From: Gnetum montanum | Taxonomy: Eukaryota > Streptophyta > Gnetopsida > Gnetales > Gnetaceae | NCBI GenBank assembly: GCA_015680685.1 | Contig: MNCI01013908.1 | Coordinates: 1,438,955 to 1,502,954, forward strand | Length of the DNA stretch: 64,000 nt | Reading direction: 5' to 3' | Shown here: positions 11,001 to 22,099 of the stretch, piece by piece | How positions within the stretch are numbered: the first letter of the stretch is position 1 | Layout: each line of letters begins with the position of its first letter | Notes under the pieces: generated by a model | What the model saw: only the letters and a program-made list of their open reading frames with translations | The model's database searches: none | Told to the model about the DNA's origin: nothing | Program-made: the position numbers and the translations under genes

Positions 11001-12504
11001 TCTCCCTTGAATAAAAAAGACACTGGTCTCCTCAAGGGAAAAGCACCAGCGCATGAAGAGGAGGCCCGTAGGGACCCGACAGGAACCTCTGGCTATGCCA
11101 CCATCATTGTCTTACATCAGCAAGAAGAGAGATCGCAATTAGATGTTGGTGAGTTTGGCAACATGTTTGCCTTATCATAGTCCATTTTGATCATTACTAA
11201 TGTGTTTGGTTGTGTGACAAGTGCTACTGCTGATGCTACAGGACCCCCTTTGATTCACGCGGAGTCATGGGCTAAAATTTCTGACAAGTTCATGTTTATG
11301 TAGGGGATTTTTGACAACATGATCAGCTACCTTCAGCAAGTGGACCTGGAAGTGGGTAAGTAGTAACGTTATTTACTCTCGTGTTGTTATGCTAAAATTT
11401 CTTGCATTTGCTACTTATGCTATGCTAATGCAACTTGTATGTTCTTTGTGTCATGGCAGCCTCTCAACTCAGATGGGACCTAACACGACCTTTGAAAGTC
11501 AGTGCTATGTCCACATTCCCATCAAAAGTGACTGAGGTGTCTCATGATGCATATAAAAAGGTTTGCAAATGTGCTTTGCACTCAGCCCACTCCTTGTGGG
11601 AGTGTAAGCATGTCAACGAGGACCTATGGAAATGGGTGTAGAAGGCTGAGCAAAGGGATGTTGACCTGAGGGTTGAGGTGGAGGACCTCAAGTCGAGGAA
11701 CAAGTTCCTCATATCCTACAACATTAGCAATGAGGACTGGCATACGATCATGGTAGACCATGCTAGGTTTTGGACAATTGCGCATCAGAATGTCAAGGCT
11801 ACTCGCGAAGTGATAGAGCAGCGATGTAGAAGGATCTGCTAGACCAGAAGTGTCAAGATTTAAAAGACTTCAGTGCTAAGGTTTACGAATGGGGGTAGGC
11901 ACAGAAAAACCATAAGCATATGTATAAATGGAAAAACGCCACCCATCGTAAGTTATATGAAGACATTGCTGTGGACGCATTTACGTATGAAGCTTTTGTA
12001 AATTCCATTGACACTTTTGAGGCTTATGCCAGGTTCAAAGAGTAGGTGAAGGTGACAAAGTCTCCTAATTGGAAGGTGGCCCTTCCCATGGGAGAGACTG
12101 CAACCATCTCCTTTTCTCTAGGGCCGCCAAGGTGGACACTCGTTGAAAGGAAGAGAGCTGTTGCAATGGATGCTACACTAGGTAAAAGGTGTTGGGTAGA
12201 TATCATGGCAGAGGAGGTCTGGTGTCACCTTAGGCTTGGTTTAGACTAGATACCATTTGAGACGGATGCGGGCACTTCTCAGGCTAGCCACATTCCACCT
12301 TATTAATGTTTATGCTCTGTTGTAGTTTACGTTTGTTGTCCCAATTGATCGCTTTGTTCCCATGATGTAGGCCCCAGGCAAGGGTGCAGTGCCTGTAGAG
12401 GGAGGAAATGAAGAGTTGGTGAGGGACAAAGTAGGAGAAGGCAACGTGCTAGGGAATGATGCAGGAATGGAAGGAAAAAATGATGAGAATAGAGACAACC
12501 CATG
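8014..12504 (+). pseudogene. E1 antisense gene: multi-exon NIF/FCP1-like fusion protein
   Basis: This spliced gene lies on the strand opposite to gag-pol. Exons inferred by comparison of four copies: 1, 8014 (or ATG 8101) to 8219; 2, 8727-9176; 3, 9260-9537; 4, about 9632-10684; 5, from 10819 (Glu run, acidic); further exons about 11241-11351, 11459-12290 and 12371-12504. Introns are GT-AG and sit at the same places in the other copies. Exon 2 carries NIF/FCP1-like HAD motifs: LEIRGVL (8755-8775, for LDLNGLL), WSS (8905-8913) and NTLF...FQNP (about 9103-9150). Exons 3-4 resemble plant transposon-associated domains ('FIDLFGVPAEG'). The 11.5-11.9 kb exon is coiled-coil-like. Tag/taa codons interrupt it. 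The product name is inference; conservation and splicing are seen directly. Confidence 0.6.
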
Positions 12505-12863
12505 ACCGCATGGGATTTTTTTTTGGAATTTTGAAATTTTGAATTTTTATGTAACAAGTTTTGCAAACATTACTTAAAAGATAACAATTTTGAATAAAGA
12601 AAAGAGGATTTTGTGATACAGGAATTGATTCTGCGGTGACTTGCACCTTGCATACGTGCTGCGTTATGTATAAAACATTCATGTTTTTGTGTGCTAGTTT
12701 TAAGCTGTTTTGGACCATTGCATAATATGGCAAGGGGATGATGCATTAACAACTTGAACAATGGCTAACTGGTAACTTATGCTAGTTTTAGGAAATTTCG
12801 GGCAATAGCGTAGCATTGATAGTTTTGCACAAAGATGGTACGTGGGCGGGAAGAGATGAGTTG
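12505..12863 (-). repeat. E1 intergenic stretch with a weak hairpin array
   Basis: This lies between the stop of the antisense gene (12504) and the stop of gag-pro (12864), so two genes converge here. It holds a few degenerate units (GCTAGTTTTAAGCTGTTTTGGACC near 12690-12716, and GCTAGTTTTAGG near 12780). The first 100 bases are A/T-rich and may hold poly(A) signals of the antisense gene. E2 and E3 have the same array at the same place. Confidence 0.45.
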
Positions 12864-13520
12864 CTATGCTAGGCTTAGCTGCTTCTTGACCCGATGCAAG
12901 TTGAGCGAGAAATAAGGCCGAGGCGTTCCACCAGGGCCTTCATCTTTATCATCGTTCCCCGCTTGGAAGGACAACTCAGTCCATGCATTTTTGTTTTGAG
13001 AATTAGCTTGTTGAGCTGACCCCTCTATCAGGTAGTCAACGTAAACTACGATAGGCACTTCATTCTCAGAAGTTACGACCTCTGAGCCTTGTTCCATGCC
13101 TACGTTGTGAATCGCTTGCGTTGCTACTTCGTCACCATGGATTACCACTTCTTTGCCTACGTAAGGCAGGTGGATCTCCTAGTGTATGAATGAGGAAACA
13201 ACCCTAAGTTATGCTAACCATGATCTCCCCAAGATTAGGTTAAACCCGGGCATTTCTTCAACCACAATGAATGTTGTGCTTGTGGGGAATTGATCCCCTG
13301 CTACAAAGTTTCTGTGAACTATGCCCTTCACCACGACTAGCGTTCCATTGAACAACCTTAGGCATGATGTAGTTGTGGGCATGATTTGGTCGACCAAGCC
13401 TAACTTGTCCACAATGGGGAAGGAGACGACATTTGTGGCAGCCCCATCATCAATGTGTACCCTTCGGATCCAGTGTTGGCCAACCCGAATTGTGATGAAA
13501 AGGGGTGTCGTAGTCACCTG
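12864..13520 (-). pseudogene. E1 protease and end of the gag-pro ORF
   Basis: This is a retroviral-type aspartic protease that would cut the Gag and Pol polyproteins. The catalytic loop reads IDDGAATNV at 13440-13451, so the usual D-S/T-G is D-D-G, and E2 has the same. The C-terminal signature GFNLILGRSWLA is present at about 13209-13245. After it come a linker (IHGDE...) and a terminal segment with ELSFQ and KKQLSLA before a stop at 12864. E2 and E3 end their gag-pro in the same way, so this stop is original and gag-pro is a separate reading frame from pol. Confidence 0.78.
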
Positions 13521-16500
13521 ACCCCTTTCAGGATCTTCTCTAATAGCGTTGTTGCAAAAGGTTAGTTGAGGCTATTCAAGCCCTGCAAGTGCAGAGGGAA
13601 GCATGATTGAGTAAATCACTTCTTCCTCCGCTGGCATGTCTTCGTTGACTAGAGTTACTGTCAACATGCAAATCAGAGCCTCGCGGTGTGGGATAGATGT
13701 CATAATTAGGTTATACAAGTTCAATGTACTTTTTTTTGTTTTAGAGCTTGTTTGACCTGAGTGAGGGTGTCCAAGAGATCTTGGCCACCCTCCTGCTTAA
13801 TTCTCTCCTCCTCTTCTAATCATCCCGGAAGATAAACTTCCCGAGGAGGGGCCACCTTAGATCTAGGTTTAGACCCTTATTGGTAGAGCGGTGTAGGCTA
13901 TGTGGTCGTATTAACATTCATCTTTGGTGACGAAGGCACAGATGTAGGGGGTGAAGACGTAGGCTTGGGAGTATCTTGGGTGGTACCTCCCTTCGACATC
14001 TCACCTACAAAGTGAACTTCTCACCTCTTAGGACGAGAAGGCTGTTCAGATATTTTGCGTGGGATAGGGACCGTTGAGGACATCGACCCCTTGATGAAAA
14101 ATGGAGCTAGAGGAGTTAACGAGCGGGGCCATGTGGCTCCGCTAATAGGTGGCGCAAAGGTGGATGCCCGTGGTAGGACTCTCAGGATGAATGACTGCTG
14201 TGAGCTTCGACCAGCCGTTGGTGGTGCTGGTGCACTACGTTGAGGCACATGGACCATGAATGGCTACTGGGGTGGCCTAGGGTCACTGTCAATGCTAGTA
14301 GCATTGATTATGTAATCGGAATTGTTGGCATTGACGGGATCTATGTAGACATACATAGACTATTTTTTGAGGTGCACTAGGTTACTTTCATCCAGCACCA
14401 ACTTCCCCTAGTCGATTAATCTTTGGATGTCATCTTGCAATGCCAAAAAGTAATCTGTGTTGTGACCACACTATTGGTGGTAGTCACAAAACCTATCTAG
14501 CCTGAAACCCCTAGGAACTGGAGGCTCATTGGGTAGGGCTAAAGAGATGTTCCTAATGAGCTCATAGTAGCATTGATGTCTTGTGATTGCTTCTTTGGAC
14601 ATCTACTTGTGTTGGATGTATCCCACTACCAGTAGTTTCTTCAGGAGCTCCGAAGGCTTGAGAGGCAGTGGGGTGTACTTTGAGCGATCTTTGCACTCAA
14701 AGTTGGGTTTGGGTTGTACAAATGTCTCAGGCATAGGCATAGCAGGTTGTGGTACGTGGTCCTATTTGGGTGCAGGGTTAGTTCTGGGTATGGATAGTTT
14801 TTTGCTATTCTTGCTACCATTGTTGCTAGGTTTGGGCTTGGCCTCAATCGTCACAGTGGCCACTATGGTTGTTGGGGCCTTATCCTTTTCCTTGTTTACA
14901 AAGGTGCTTTTGTAAGTGATGTAAGTTGGGTCTTTGCTTGCCTTAGCCGCATCCTGTATACTCTTGGTTTGAGTGAAGGCTTGACTAAGAGTGCGAGGGG
15001 TGAGGTAGTATAGTTTAGACTTGATAAAGTTGTTCACTGCATCCTTAAAGATGGCCAGCAAGTGGGCCTCCGCGATGGGCTTGCGGATTTCGCTAAAGGT
15101 CGCACTCCAATGCTGGACGAATTTTTGAACCGGCTCTAGAGGATCTTGCGTCACACTCATCAGTTGATCCAGCATGGTTTCTGGCTTCAAGTTGTACTTG
15201 AAGCATGTCATAAACTAGGTCAGGAGTTCTTCCAATGTTGAAATAGATGAGTGTGGCAGTGCGTGACACCAATCTAGGGCTTTCCTTGCTAAGGACATGG
15301 TGAAGACATGAATGATCGTGCATGGCCATTGCTGTAGTAGTAGAGATTCAGACCTGAAGGTAACAAGATGTGCGTTGGGATCTCCCTCCCCATCGTACTT
15401 TGTGAAGTGTGGGAGTGACACCCCTGGGGGTAGTGTTAAGGCAAGGATTGCAGGGCTAATGGGGTCATCCTGGTAGAAGTCTATGACTTGTACTATATCA
15501 GGCCCAGCAACTTTGAGGCATTTGATTTCCTCAGTGAGGGTCTAGATGAGCTGGAATGCTTGGTCTAGACTCGATGACATTGTAGGTAGTTGGGGAACTA
15601 CGAAGGCAGCTCCCACCTGTGGCATGGCAGGGGTGGTGGCATGACCTATCTACGGTACCACTAGAATGACCCCTGTGAATGGTGTTGTTTGTGTTGTCCA
15701 CCACCTAGTAGGTGGTGTCGTTAGGGTAGCAACCACGGGTTGGGTTGTTGGATGGACTGCTTATGTCTCTAGTAGCATAGACCATAGCCTCGTGTTGGGT
15801 TGTATCATCTGCGAGGCTTGGTGGGTTTGAGAGTGAACATAGTGAGACATCTATGATGCTTGTGAAATAGGAAAAGAGGTGAATGGGGCCCACCATGTGG
15901 ACGGGCTAGGGCCTACCACAGTGGATGGAACAGATGTGAATGTAGGAATGGAAACAGAAGTTGTGTACGATTGTGAAATAGGCATAGTACAAACATGTGG
16001 TAGGGTAGCCACGATTGGCATATGATGTCCTACAGGAATGGACTGCTGAATAGCTTGCAAAGGGATAGTAGCTACAAACGACATAGGCAAAACAAGTGAG
16101 AGAGGATGTTGAAACACCATGGAATTGGTGTGGCTACCCATAGCGGATGTAATTGCAGGTTGCGGAAGCATAGGCGTAATCACAAAGGGACCAGTGATAG
16201 ATAATGGCTTGTCCTAGAAGGACTGGGTAGGAGGGATTGGAACATGGTTGGTTGGACCTCCCTCGTCCGATTAGGAATCAAGTTCCTCCTGTCCATCCTG
16301 GAAAGCATCGTCTTGGTTGAACGCTGTGTCTTGCTGCTTCCTAAGCCTAGCCAACTGGATTATTTGGTCTAGAATCCTTTGGTCTACCTATGTCAAAGGT
16401 AAGGTAAGTCTAGGAGTGGGAACAAATTCTTTCTCATTGTAGTAAGTGAACTCGAAGCTACGTTTATCTTCGAGTTCATGTACGTCTAAGGGAAGATTTT

Positions 16501-16711
16501 CCTACACCTTTGCATAGAGGAAACTGTAATGCTCATGTTGCTGGGCCAATCCCTCAGGTCCCCAATTTTGGATTCTAAGGGATTGACGTGGTTCTAGCAT
16601 CAATTTCAGTGGTTGTTCTGCACCAGTAGTGTCTTGAACCTTGATGGGAACTTCAACGTTGAGGGGAACCTCCGCGTTGAAGGCATTAGCAGCAGTAGTT
16701 GAAAAAGCCAT
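13521..16711 (-). pseudogene. E1 gag, broken
   Basis: This is the structural protein of the virus-like particle. The start ATG at 16711 (MAFSTTAANAF) matches the E3 start at 31585. After a Pro/Thr-rich, poorly conserved segment (about 15700-16400), the retrotransposon gag core reads from about 15421 to 14950 (FTKYDGEGDPNAHLVTFR, then SLARKALDWCHALP). The zinc knuckle near 14440-14510 reads CDYHQ.CGHNTDYF, with the last Cys lost; E3 keeps it. A Pro-rich tail joins the protease. Stops occur at about 15214 and in the knuckle. Confidence 0.78.
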
Positions 16712-17241
16712 TATAAGATAAGTAGTTTTGCAATAGGGAGAACAAATTGGAAAGCAATCAAATAGAAATTGAAAGGATTTATGTCTTGCGAGGCTCTCGG
16801 GGAACTGTCAAGGTGACCAATCTATACCACACAAATCATAAACAACTACGAGAGGGTGTCACATTTACACTAGTGCGCGATAGGGTATAGAGCGCATGCA
16901 AGACTACCGTAAGGTGGGAAAGTTAACCAGTTATCAAAGGATTTGTGTCTCGCAGGGTTCCCGCAGAACCATCGAAGAGACTGACCTATACCACATGCGA
17001 TGGAGTATAGAACGCATGCAAGACTACCATAAGACATGCTAGTTAACTAGCGATCAGAGGCCTTGTGCTCTGTAGGGCTCCCAAGGAACCATCAAGGTGA
17101 CCAATCTACACTACACCAAGTGCTAACAACCGCAAAAGGGTGTCACGTTTACGCTAATGTGTATCAGGGTGCAGAAGGATTATAGAACTACCATGACATG
17201 CAAGAAAGGCACCAAAAGCCCTTCTTCTAGTGTCAGAAAAC
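16712..17241 (-). other. E1 leader with three internal repeats and primer binding site
   Basis: The untranslated leader between 5' LTR and gag contains three related units starting near 16775, 16939 and 17059 (GGATTTRTGTCT.GCAGG..., ending in CTATACCACA-like words), 120-165 bp apart. The E3 leader has one such unit. The primer binding site is on the - strand at about 17217-17237: TGACACTAGAAGAAGGGC, a C-to-T/G-to-A decayed form of the E3 site TGGTGCTAGAAGGAGGGC. The complementary tRNA was not identified. Confidence 0.6.
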
Positions 17242-17351
17242 TGTAACAACCAAAAACGTTGGTGGCTGGAAAACACCAAGGGGTTGACGGGCACGAGGGT
17301 TTCAACCCTGTATCCACGGGAGGGCAGTGCTGGGTGTGAGCGGATATGGAG
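17242..17351 (-). repeat. E1 5' LTR, piece next to the leader
   Basis: TGTAACAACCAAAAACG... matches the first ~110 bases of the E1 3' LTR (754-863). It stops at the E2 insertion; the remaining 1.47 kb is at 52830-54301. The last five bases TGGAG are the E2 target duplication. Confidence 0.85.
17347..17351. repeat. Target site duplication TGGAG, left copy (E2)
   Basis: TGGAG precedes the TG start of the E2 LTR, and CGGAG follows the CA end of the other E2 LTR at 52825-52829. The single C/T difference is an expected deamination. Joining the flanks restores the E1 LTR sequence (compare 855-875). Confidence 0.75.
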
Positions 17352-19476
17352 TGTACTATCTGAAATCGTCAGTGTGAGGCTAGAATGAAATGGACGCCGA
17401 GAGATCTATGGAAGAAATAGTAAGACCCCACCTTCACACAAGGGCAAGCTAGAAATAAACGAAGGTAGAGTGCCTTGAATGGTCTACGCACAAATTAAAC
17501 AAGGACTTCTCCTAACGTATGTTATTGCGATGTGCCAGGTTATACGTAAACGAATGTAAATGAAAACATAAACGAATGTACAGAATGTAAAATGGAAAAA
17601 AAAAACGTAAACAAAGATAACTAAAATTGTAAAAAATGTGAACAACACAAACAGAAAACAATGGATGGAAAAAATTGTAGCTATGTGTATTAATTGACAA
17701 TTACAAAAAGTGCACAGTCACAACGCAGTTGTAGATTGGTCGCAAGGCAGATGTTTAGCCCCGATGTGAAGGATGTATAGACTCTAGGAGGTTGTTGGTT
17801 TCTTGTTGCAGGTGTGCAACATGATCAAAATTGCTCTGAGTGCTCAGCGTGACCAAGTCTAGGTAATGCTCAATCATATGAGATAATGATGATGAAATTC
17901 GCCAACTCTCTCTAGATCTTCCTGCACTAAAATTGCCAACCCTCGTTAACTGGAAAAATGTGGTATTTATAGGGTTTTGGGCATGGGGTTTGGATCTGGA
18001 GGAAGATTTATGGCTATGGGGTGAGAGAAATGCGAATCGAGTGACAGGTATTTGCATTTTGACTGGATGCAAAAAATATTACAATGTAAAGGGTGTAGCA
18101 TGACCAAGATCTCTTACACTGGTATGTAATCCTCAGCATAAGAGCTTGATATGCTCAAAAAAATGAAAAATGTACAAAGAATGTCAAAGTACAAGGGTGG
18201 ATCTGGATGTTGGGCCTCCAAATCTATAGATATGTGCTATTTTTGCTCCGCCAAAGCCTCCGACATGTGTGGATTTGGCTCCGAAATGTCTACAGCGTGT
18301 CCTACCATCATCGTCTAGCGTCCAGCATCCCAGCGTCCCAGTGTTTACACTGTGCATACGCTGGCATCAGCGTCCAGCATGACCATCAGCGTACCTAATA
18401 TTCATGATGCATTTTGAGCCCATTTTGACCTTTGAGACCTGTTTTAGGAGTGGATATGTATGTCTAAGGTCGAGAGGATTCTGCACATCTATTTTGAGAT
18501 GATTTGGAGGCTGTTTTGGCATACTTTAGGTTGGTCATGTTGTGGTCACGCTGCCCAGCATGAACTCAGCATGACCTCAGCATGACCAAGTGTTTATGCC
18601 CTATTTTGAGTTGATTTTTGGATGCTGAAGCCTGTTCCTTGATGCTCAACTGCTGCTTGCTCTCCAAGATGGCTTTGATGCTACATTTCACTCCATTTTG
18701 CTGCTGTTTTGGGTCAATTTGGTTTGGTGACACTGTGCAGCGTGACCTTAGCATGACCAAGTTAAAATGGCATGTTTGAAGCTCAAATCTTGATTTTCTA
18801 AAGCCTGAGAATCAATACAGTTATTTCCTATCCCCTGGGGATTGAGTTCATGTCAAAATTAGACCTGAAACTACTTAATGTACCCTATTTTTAGTTGGTC
18901 ATGTTGTGGTCATGCTATGCAGCATGACCAACTAAAAATGCCATGTTTGAGACCCAAATTGTGAGTTTTTGAAGCCTGTGAACATATAGAAGTGTTGCCT
19001 AGCTCTCAAGAGTTGAATTCATGTTGAAATTCTACCTGGAGGTGTCTGAATTGAGTTGTTCTTGTTTGGTCATGCTGTGTAGCATGACGTCAGCATGACT
19101 AACTGAAAGTGGCTTAAAACATGTGATTTTGAGCTCAAATTTCAAGATTCTGAAGGTTGGGAGCTACAGGGAACTCCAGTGATGCACAAGGGGGCCTTGC
19201 ATACCCAAATTCAGCCTGTTTGGACTCGATTTTGGGGCTCCAATGTTTGGTCACGCTGTACACATGCCAGTCATATGCTAGGTAGTGTGACCAAAGTGTG
19301 TTTGAACAAACATGCACTTTTTGGACCTGAAACCCTTGATTCTTGATGCCAAGACTTGCTGTAGTCATTTGTGGGCCCTTGGGGGACCTTCCTTGCTCCA
19401 TTGTGGGCTGTTTGAGGCTACTTTGGAGGCTCACAAGTTGTCTGGGAGTGTTATTGAAATTTTTATGGTGTTTTCA
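17352..19476 (-). repeat. E2 3' LTR
   Basis: A 2125-bp LTR beginning TGTACTATC and ending GTGTTTTCA. From 17957 to 19476 it aligns with the truncated 5' LTR (51297-52824). On the element strand it starts TGAAAACACC, like E1 and E3 (TGAAACAYCC). It is longer than the other LTRs because of the internal tandem repeats at 18531-19295. Confidence 0.85.
18531..19295. repeat. Five tandem repeats of ~180 bp with dyads in the E2 LTR
   Basis: Units begin near 18543, 18724, 18908, 19067 and 19246 (spacing 159-184). Each starts with GGTCACGCTG facing CAGCGTGACC, a 10-bp inverted repeat, followed by TCAGCATGACCAA. The rest of each unit shares words such as 'gctcaaat', 'gattttc.aaagcctg' and 'gagttcatgt.gaaatt'. 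The other E2 LTR carries the same series near 51880-52640. Confidence 0.7.
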
Positions 19477-19528
19477 TTGGCCCCTTTTGTTGATGCCTGG
19501 AGGAATCCACCCGAGAGGCATCGACAAA
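19477..19528 (-). promoter_or_regulatory. E2 polypurine tract with overlapping hairpin
   Basis: TTTGTTGATGCC (19486-19497) pairs with GGCATCGACAAA (19517-19528), 12 bp with one G-U-type position. On the element strand the purine tract AACAAAAGGGGCC lies in the 3' arm and its extension, two bases from U3. It is equivalent to the E1 and E3 sites. Confidence 0.62.
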
Positions 19529-20699
19529 GAAATACAAAACACCACGAGTAACTTGGAATCAAGCACTATCCATTAGGCACTTGGTCAAATGTCATCGCAC
19601 CATGTTCAGAAGTACATTGGATTGGGAAATGAAGTTTTCAGATGCACGAGAGGTAGGATGTAACTGTGGGATCGGGGATTTACCAAGGGATTATTTCATT
19701 TAATTGTGGGAGGGGAATGCTCTCATGAACAAGTCATGTTGATCCTTTTCAACAGCCAGTATCTAGCAAAATTGGGACCAAGGCATGGGAGTTGCATCCT
19801 TTAGAGGAACAAGACTCTTGTATCATGTTTAAGAGAACCTGTTTTCAACAACCAAAGCCACATGATGAGGTGCTGCATTCTTTGGAGAAACAGGACCCTT
19901 GGGAGTGTCAGAGGGAACCCGTTGTCACATAGCCAAATCCACGTGATGATGTGGTCATTCTTTGGAGAAACAGGACCCTTGGGAGTGTCAAAGGAAACCC
20001 ATTGTCAAACAGCCAATGCCAAGCAATGATGTGGTGCGATGTGATTGTTTGAGACATGAGTTTTTTCTTTGAAGACAACTGTCTTCTCACTTGGGGCTTG
20101 TATGGGGAGAGCTAATGGCCTTATGATGTATTTTGCTCCTTGATTTTTACTTGTTTTTTTTGGAAAGAGCATTTTTTTTAGTGTTGTACTCATGCTCATG
20201 TGCTTGTAATTGTATCATGTGCTATGCTATGTTACAGGTTGTAACTGCTTGGATAGTCACGGTATGCAATAGTGTGCTTCAAGTTTTGGGGTGAATGGAA
20301 TGTATCCAGGAGGTGTAACCAAGTAGGATAAGGAGAACATGTTGGAGAATAAGGGATGCATCATGAATTGGGAATGTACTCATGAGAAAATTGATTAACT
20401 TGATTGCATGCATTAGGAATAATGTGATACCTTGTCACTGTGATGAAGTACATCTGTGTGCGAACACCTCAGAGCGTCATCCTACAAACACAACTCCAAG
20501 AGGACAAGAAAGCTACAAGTGAGTTAGTCTAAAATAGCTTAAACATGAATACAGCATATGGGATGAAGTCATCGTGTTAATTTTTAGGCAAACAGAACCA
20601 GCAGCATCAGTGTAATTAGAGTCCATGTGGTGAATCATGCAGTAGGTCTTGGATGAAGGCAAGTAGTTGATTGCAACAACAGATCAATGGGCCAGTGAT
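19529..20699 (-). repeat. E2 3' untranslated region with ~80-bp tandem repeats
   Basis: Three copies of an 80-83 bp unit lie at about 19793-19875, 19876-19955 and 19956-20035 (CATTCTTTGGAGAAACAGG...). The last two are nearly identical; the first is diverged. The rest of the stretch shows only chance ORFs and no recognised feature. Confidence 0.6.
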
Positions 20700-20989
20700 G
20701 ATGTTGATAGTTTATAGTCTTAATAGACTTTCATGGATTAGTTTTATGTCATAACCCTTTGGATGTTGCCAAATTAACGTCGTAGCGGACAGTGGAGTGC
20801 TAGTTTATAGTCATGGAAGACTATGAAGTGGCAGCTAGTTTATAGTCTTAGTGGACCCTAGTAGATAAGTGTGGTAGTTTAGTGTCATGCCAGATGGAAC
20901 TGTGTGGTGTTAGTTTATCTTCATAATGTCGGGACATTCTATGGTGCTTGTTTTAAGTCATAGCTCCAATACTATTCTATGGTGCTAGT
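20700..20989 (-). repeat. E2 array of short hairpins after integrase
   Basis: Seven or more degenerate units such as GCTAGTTTATAGTCATGGAAGAC and TAGTTTATAGTCTTAGTGGACC, about 35-50 bp apart. They have the same motif and position as in E1 (3361-3651) and E3 (44178-44580). Confidence 0.63.
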
Positions 20990-22099
20990 TTTAAGACATA
21001 GAATGGTTTTAGGTACATATGATTTGTAGGGTTGGTGAACTAGTTTCCATCCATGTTAGTGAGTTTGAATGCCCCATTGTCGTATGCCTTAGTGACTAGG
21101 TAAGGCCCTTCCCAGTTGGCTGAGAATTTGTCCAGGTGGTCATGGACCGTCTTGAGGACAAGGTCACCTTCTTTGATTGGACGCTTGTGTACATCATGTC
21201 TATGTCACTGTTGTTGCTGCTTTTGGTACCACTCTAATTGATCCAGCATACGTGTACGTTCCTCCTCCACCGAGTCAAGGTCAAAAATGTGCAATTCATC
21301 ATTTTGACCTTCCTCAAGGAGTCCAAAAAGAGTGATTCGCAATGAGGGTACCTACAACACCAAAGGCAAAACAACTTCTGAACCATAAACAAGACTAGCT
21401 ATGGACATTCGATGCATCGTTTGATATGCCCATAGTGCATAAACTAGCTATTCATGCCATCTTCTTTTGCTCGGATGAAGCATTTTCTTGAGCACCATGA
21501 TGATAGTTTTATTCATGGACTCTACTTGAACATTGCTTTATGGGTAGTATGGTGATGAGAATGAGTGTTTGATTCCTAGATTCTCATAGAATTTTTTGGT
21601 TCTAGCATTATTGAACTATGGCCCATTATTAGTGATTATGATCATTGGGACACCAAAATGGGTTACAATGTTTTTGAGTATGAAATTGGATACCTGTTTG
21701 GATGAGGTTTTTCTAAGGGGGATAGCTTCTACCCATTTTGTAAAGTATTTAGTTGTGGTGATGATGAAGCTATGTCGTGTTGAAGATGGGGGAGTTATCG
21801 GTCCAATGATGTCTAACCCCCATTTCTGGAAAGGCCATGTGATTTGTGCTATATGAAACTCATTTGGTGGAAAATGTATTAAATTACCATGTTTTTGATA
21901 GATGTTTCACATTATGACCTTGGAGAAACAATCGTACTCCATGTGTGGCCAATAATAGCCTAAACATCTGATTTTCGTTGTCATTGCCTTAGGTGCTATG
22001 TGCCCTCTGCAAAGTCCTTCATGAACTTGCTCCACGATTGTGTGACCGTCGATGCTACTAACGCACACTAACAAAATTCCTTCATAACATCTACAACAT
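20990..22099 (-). pseudogene. E2 integrase, heavily decayed
   Basis: Reading leftwards, zinc-binding remains are near 21900-22030 (HEGLC.GHI.P equivalents). The catalytic core lies at about 21530-21850, recognisable as the reverse complement of the EYFTKW and DNGP blocks. The C-terminal part runs down to about 20990, where NHMYLKPFYV matches the integrase ends of E1 and E3. No reading frame stays open for long. Identification rests on collinearity with E1 and E3. Confidence 0.68.

Noticed and set aside
8014-12504. Antisense block as an independent transposon inserted in E1
   Set aside because: All four copies have it at the same place between gag-pro and pol, in the same relative orientation and framed by the same hairpin arrays, with no terminal repeats or target duplications of its own seen.
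18531-19295. Regularly spaced dyads, as in a CRISPR array
   Set aside because: Units are degenerate, ~180 bp long and lie inside a plant LTR; spacers are related to each other; nothing prokaryotic is present.
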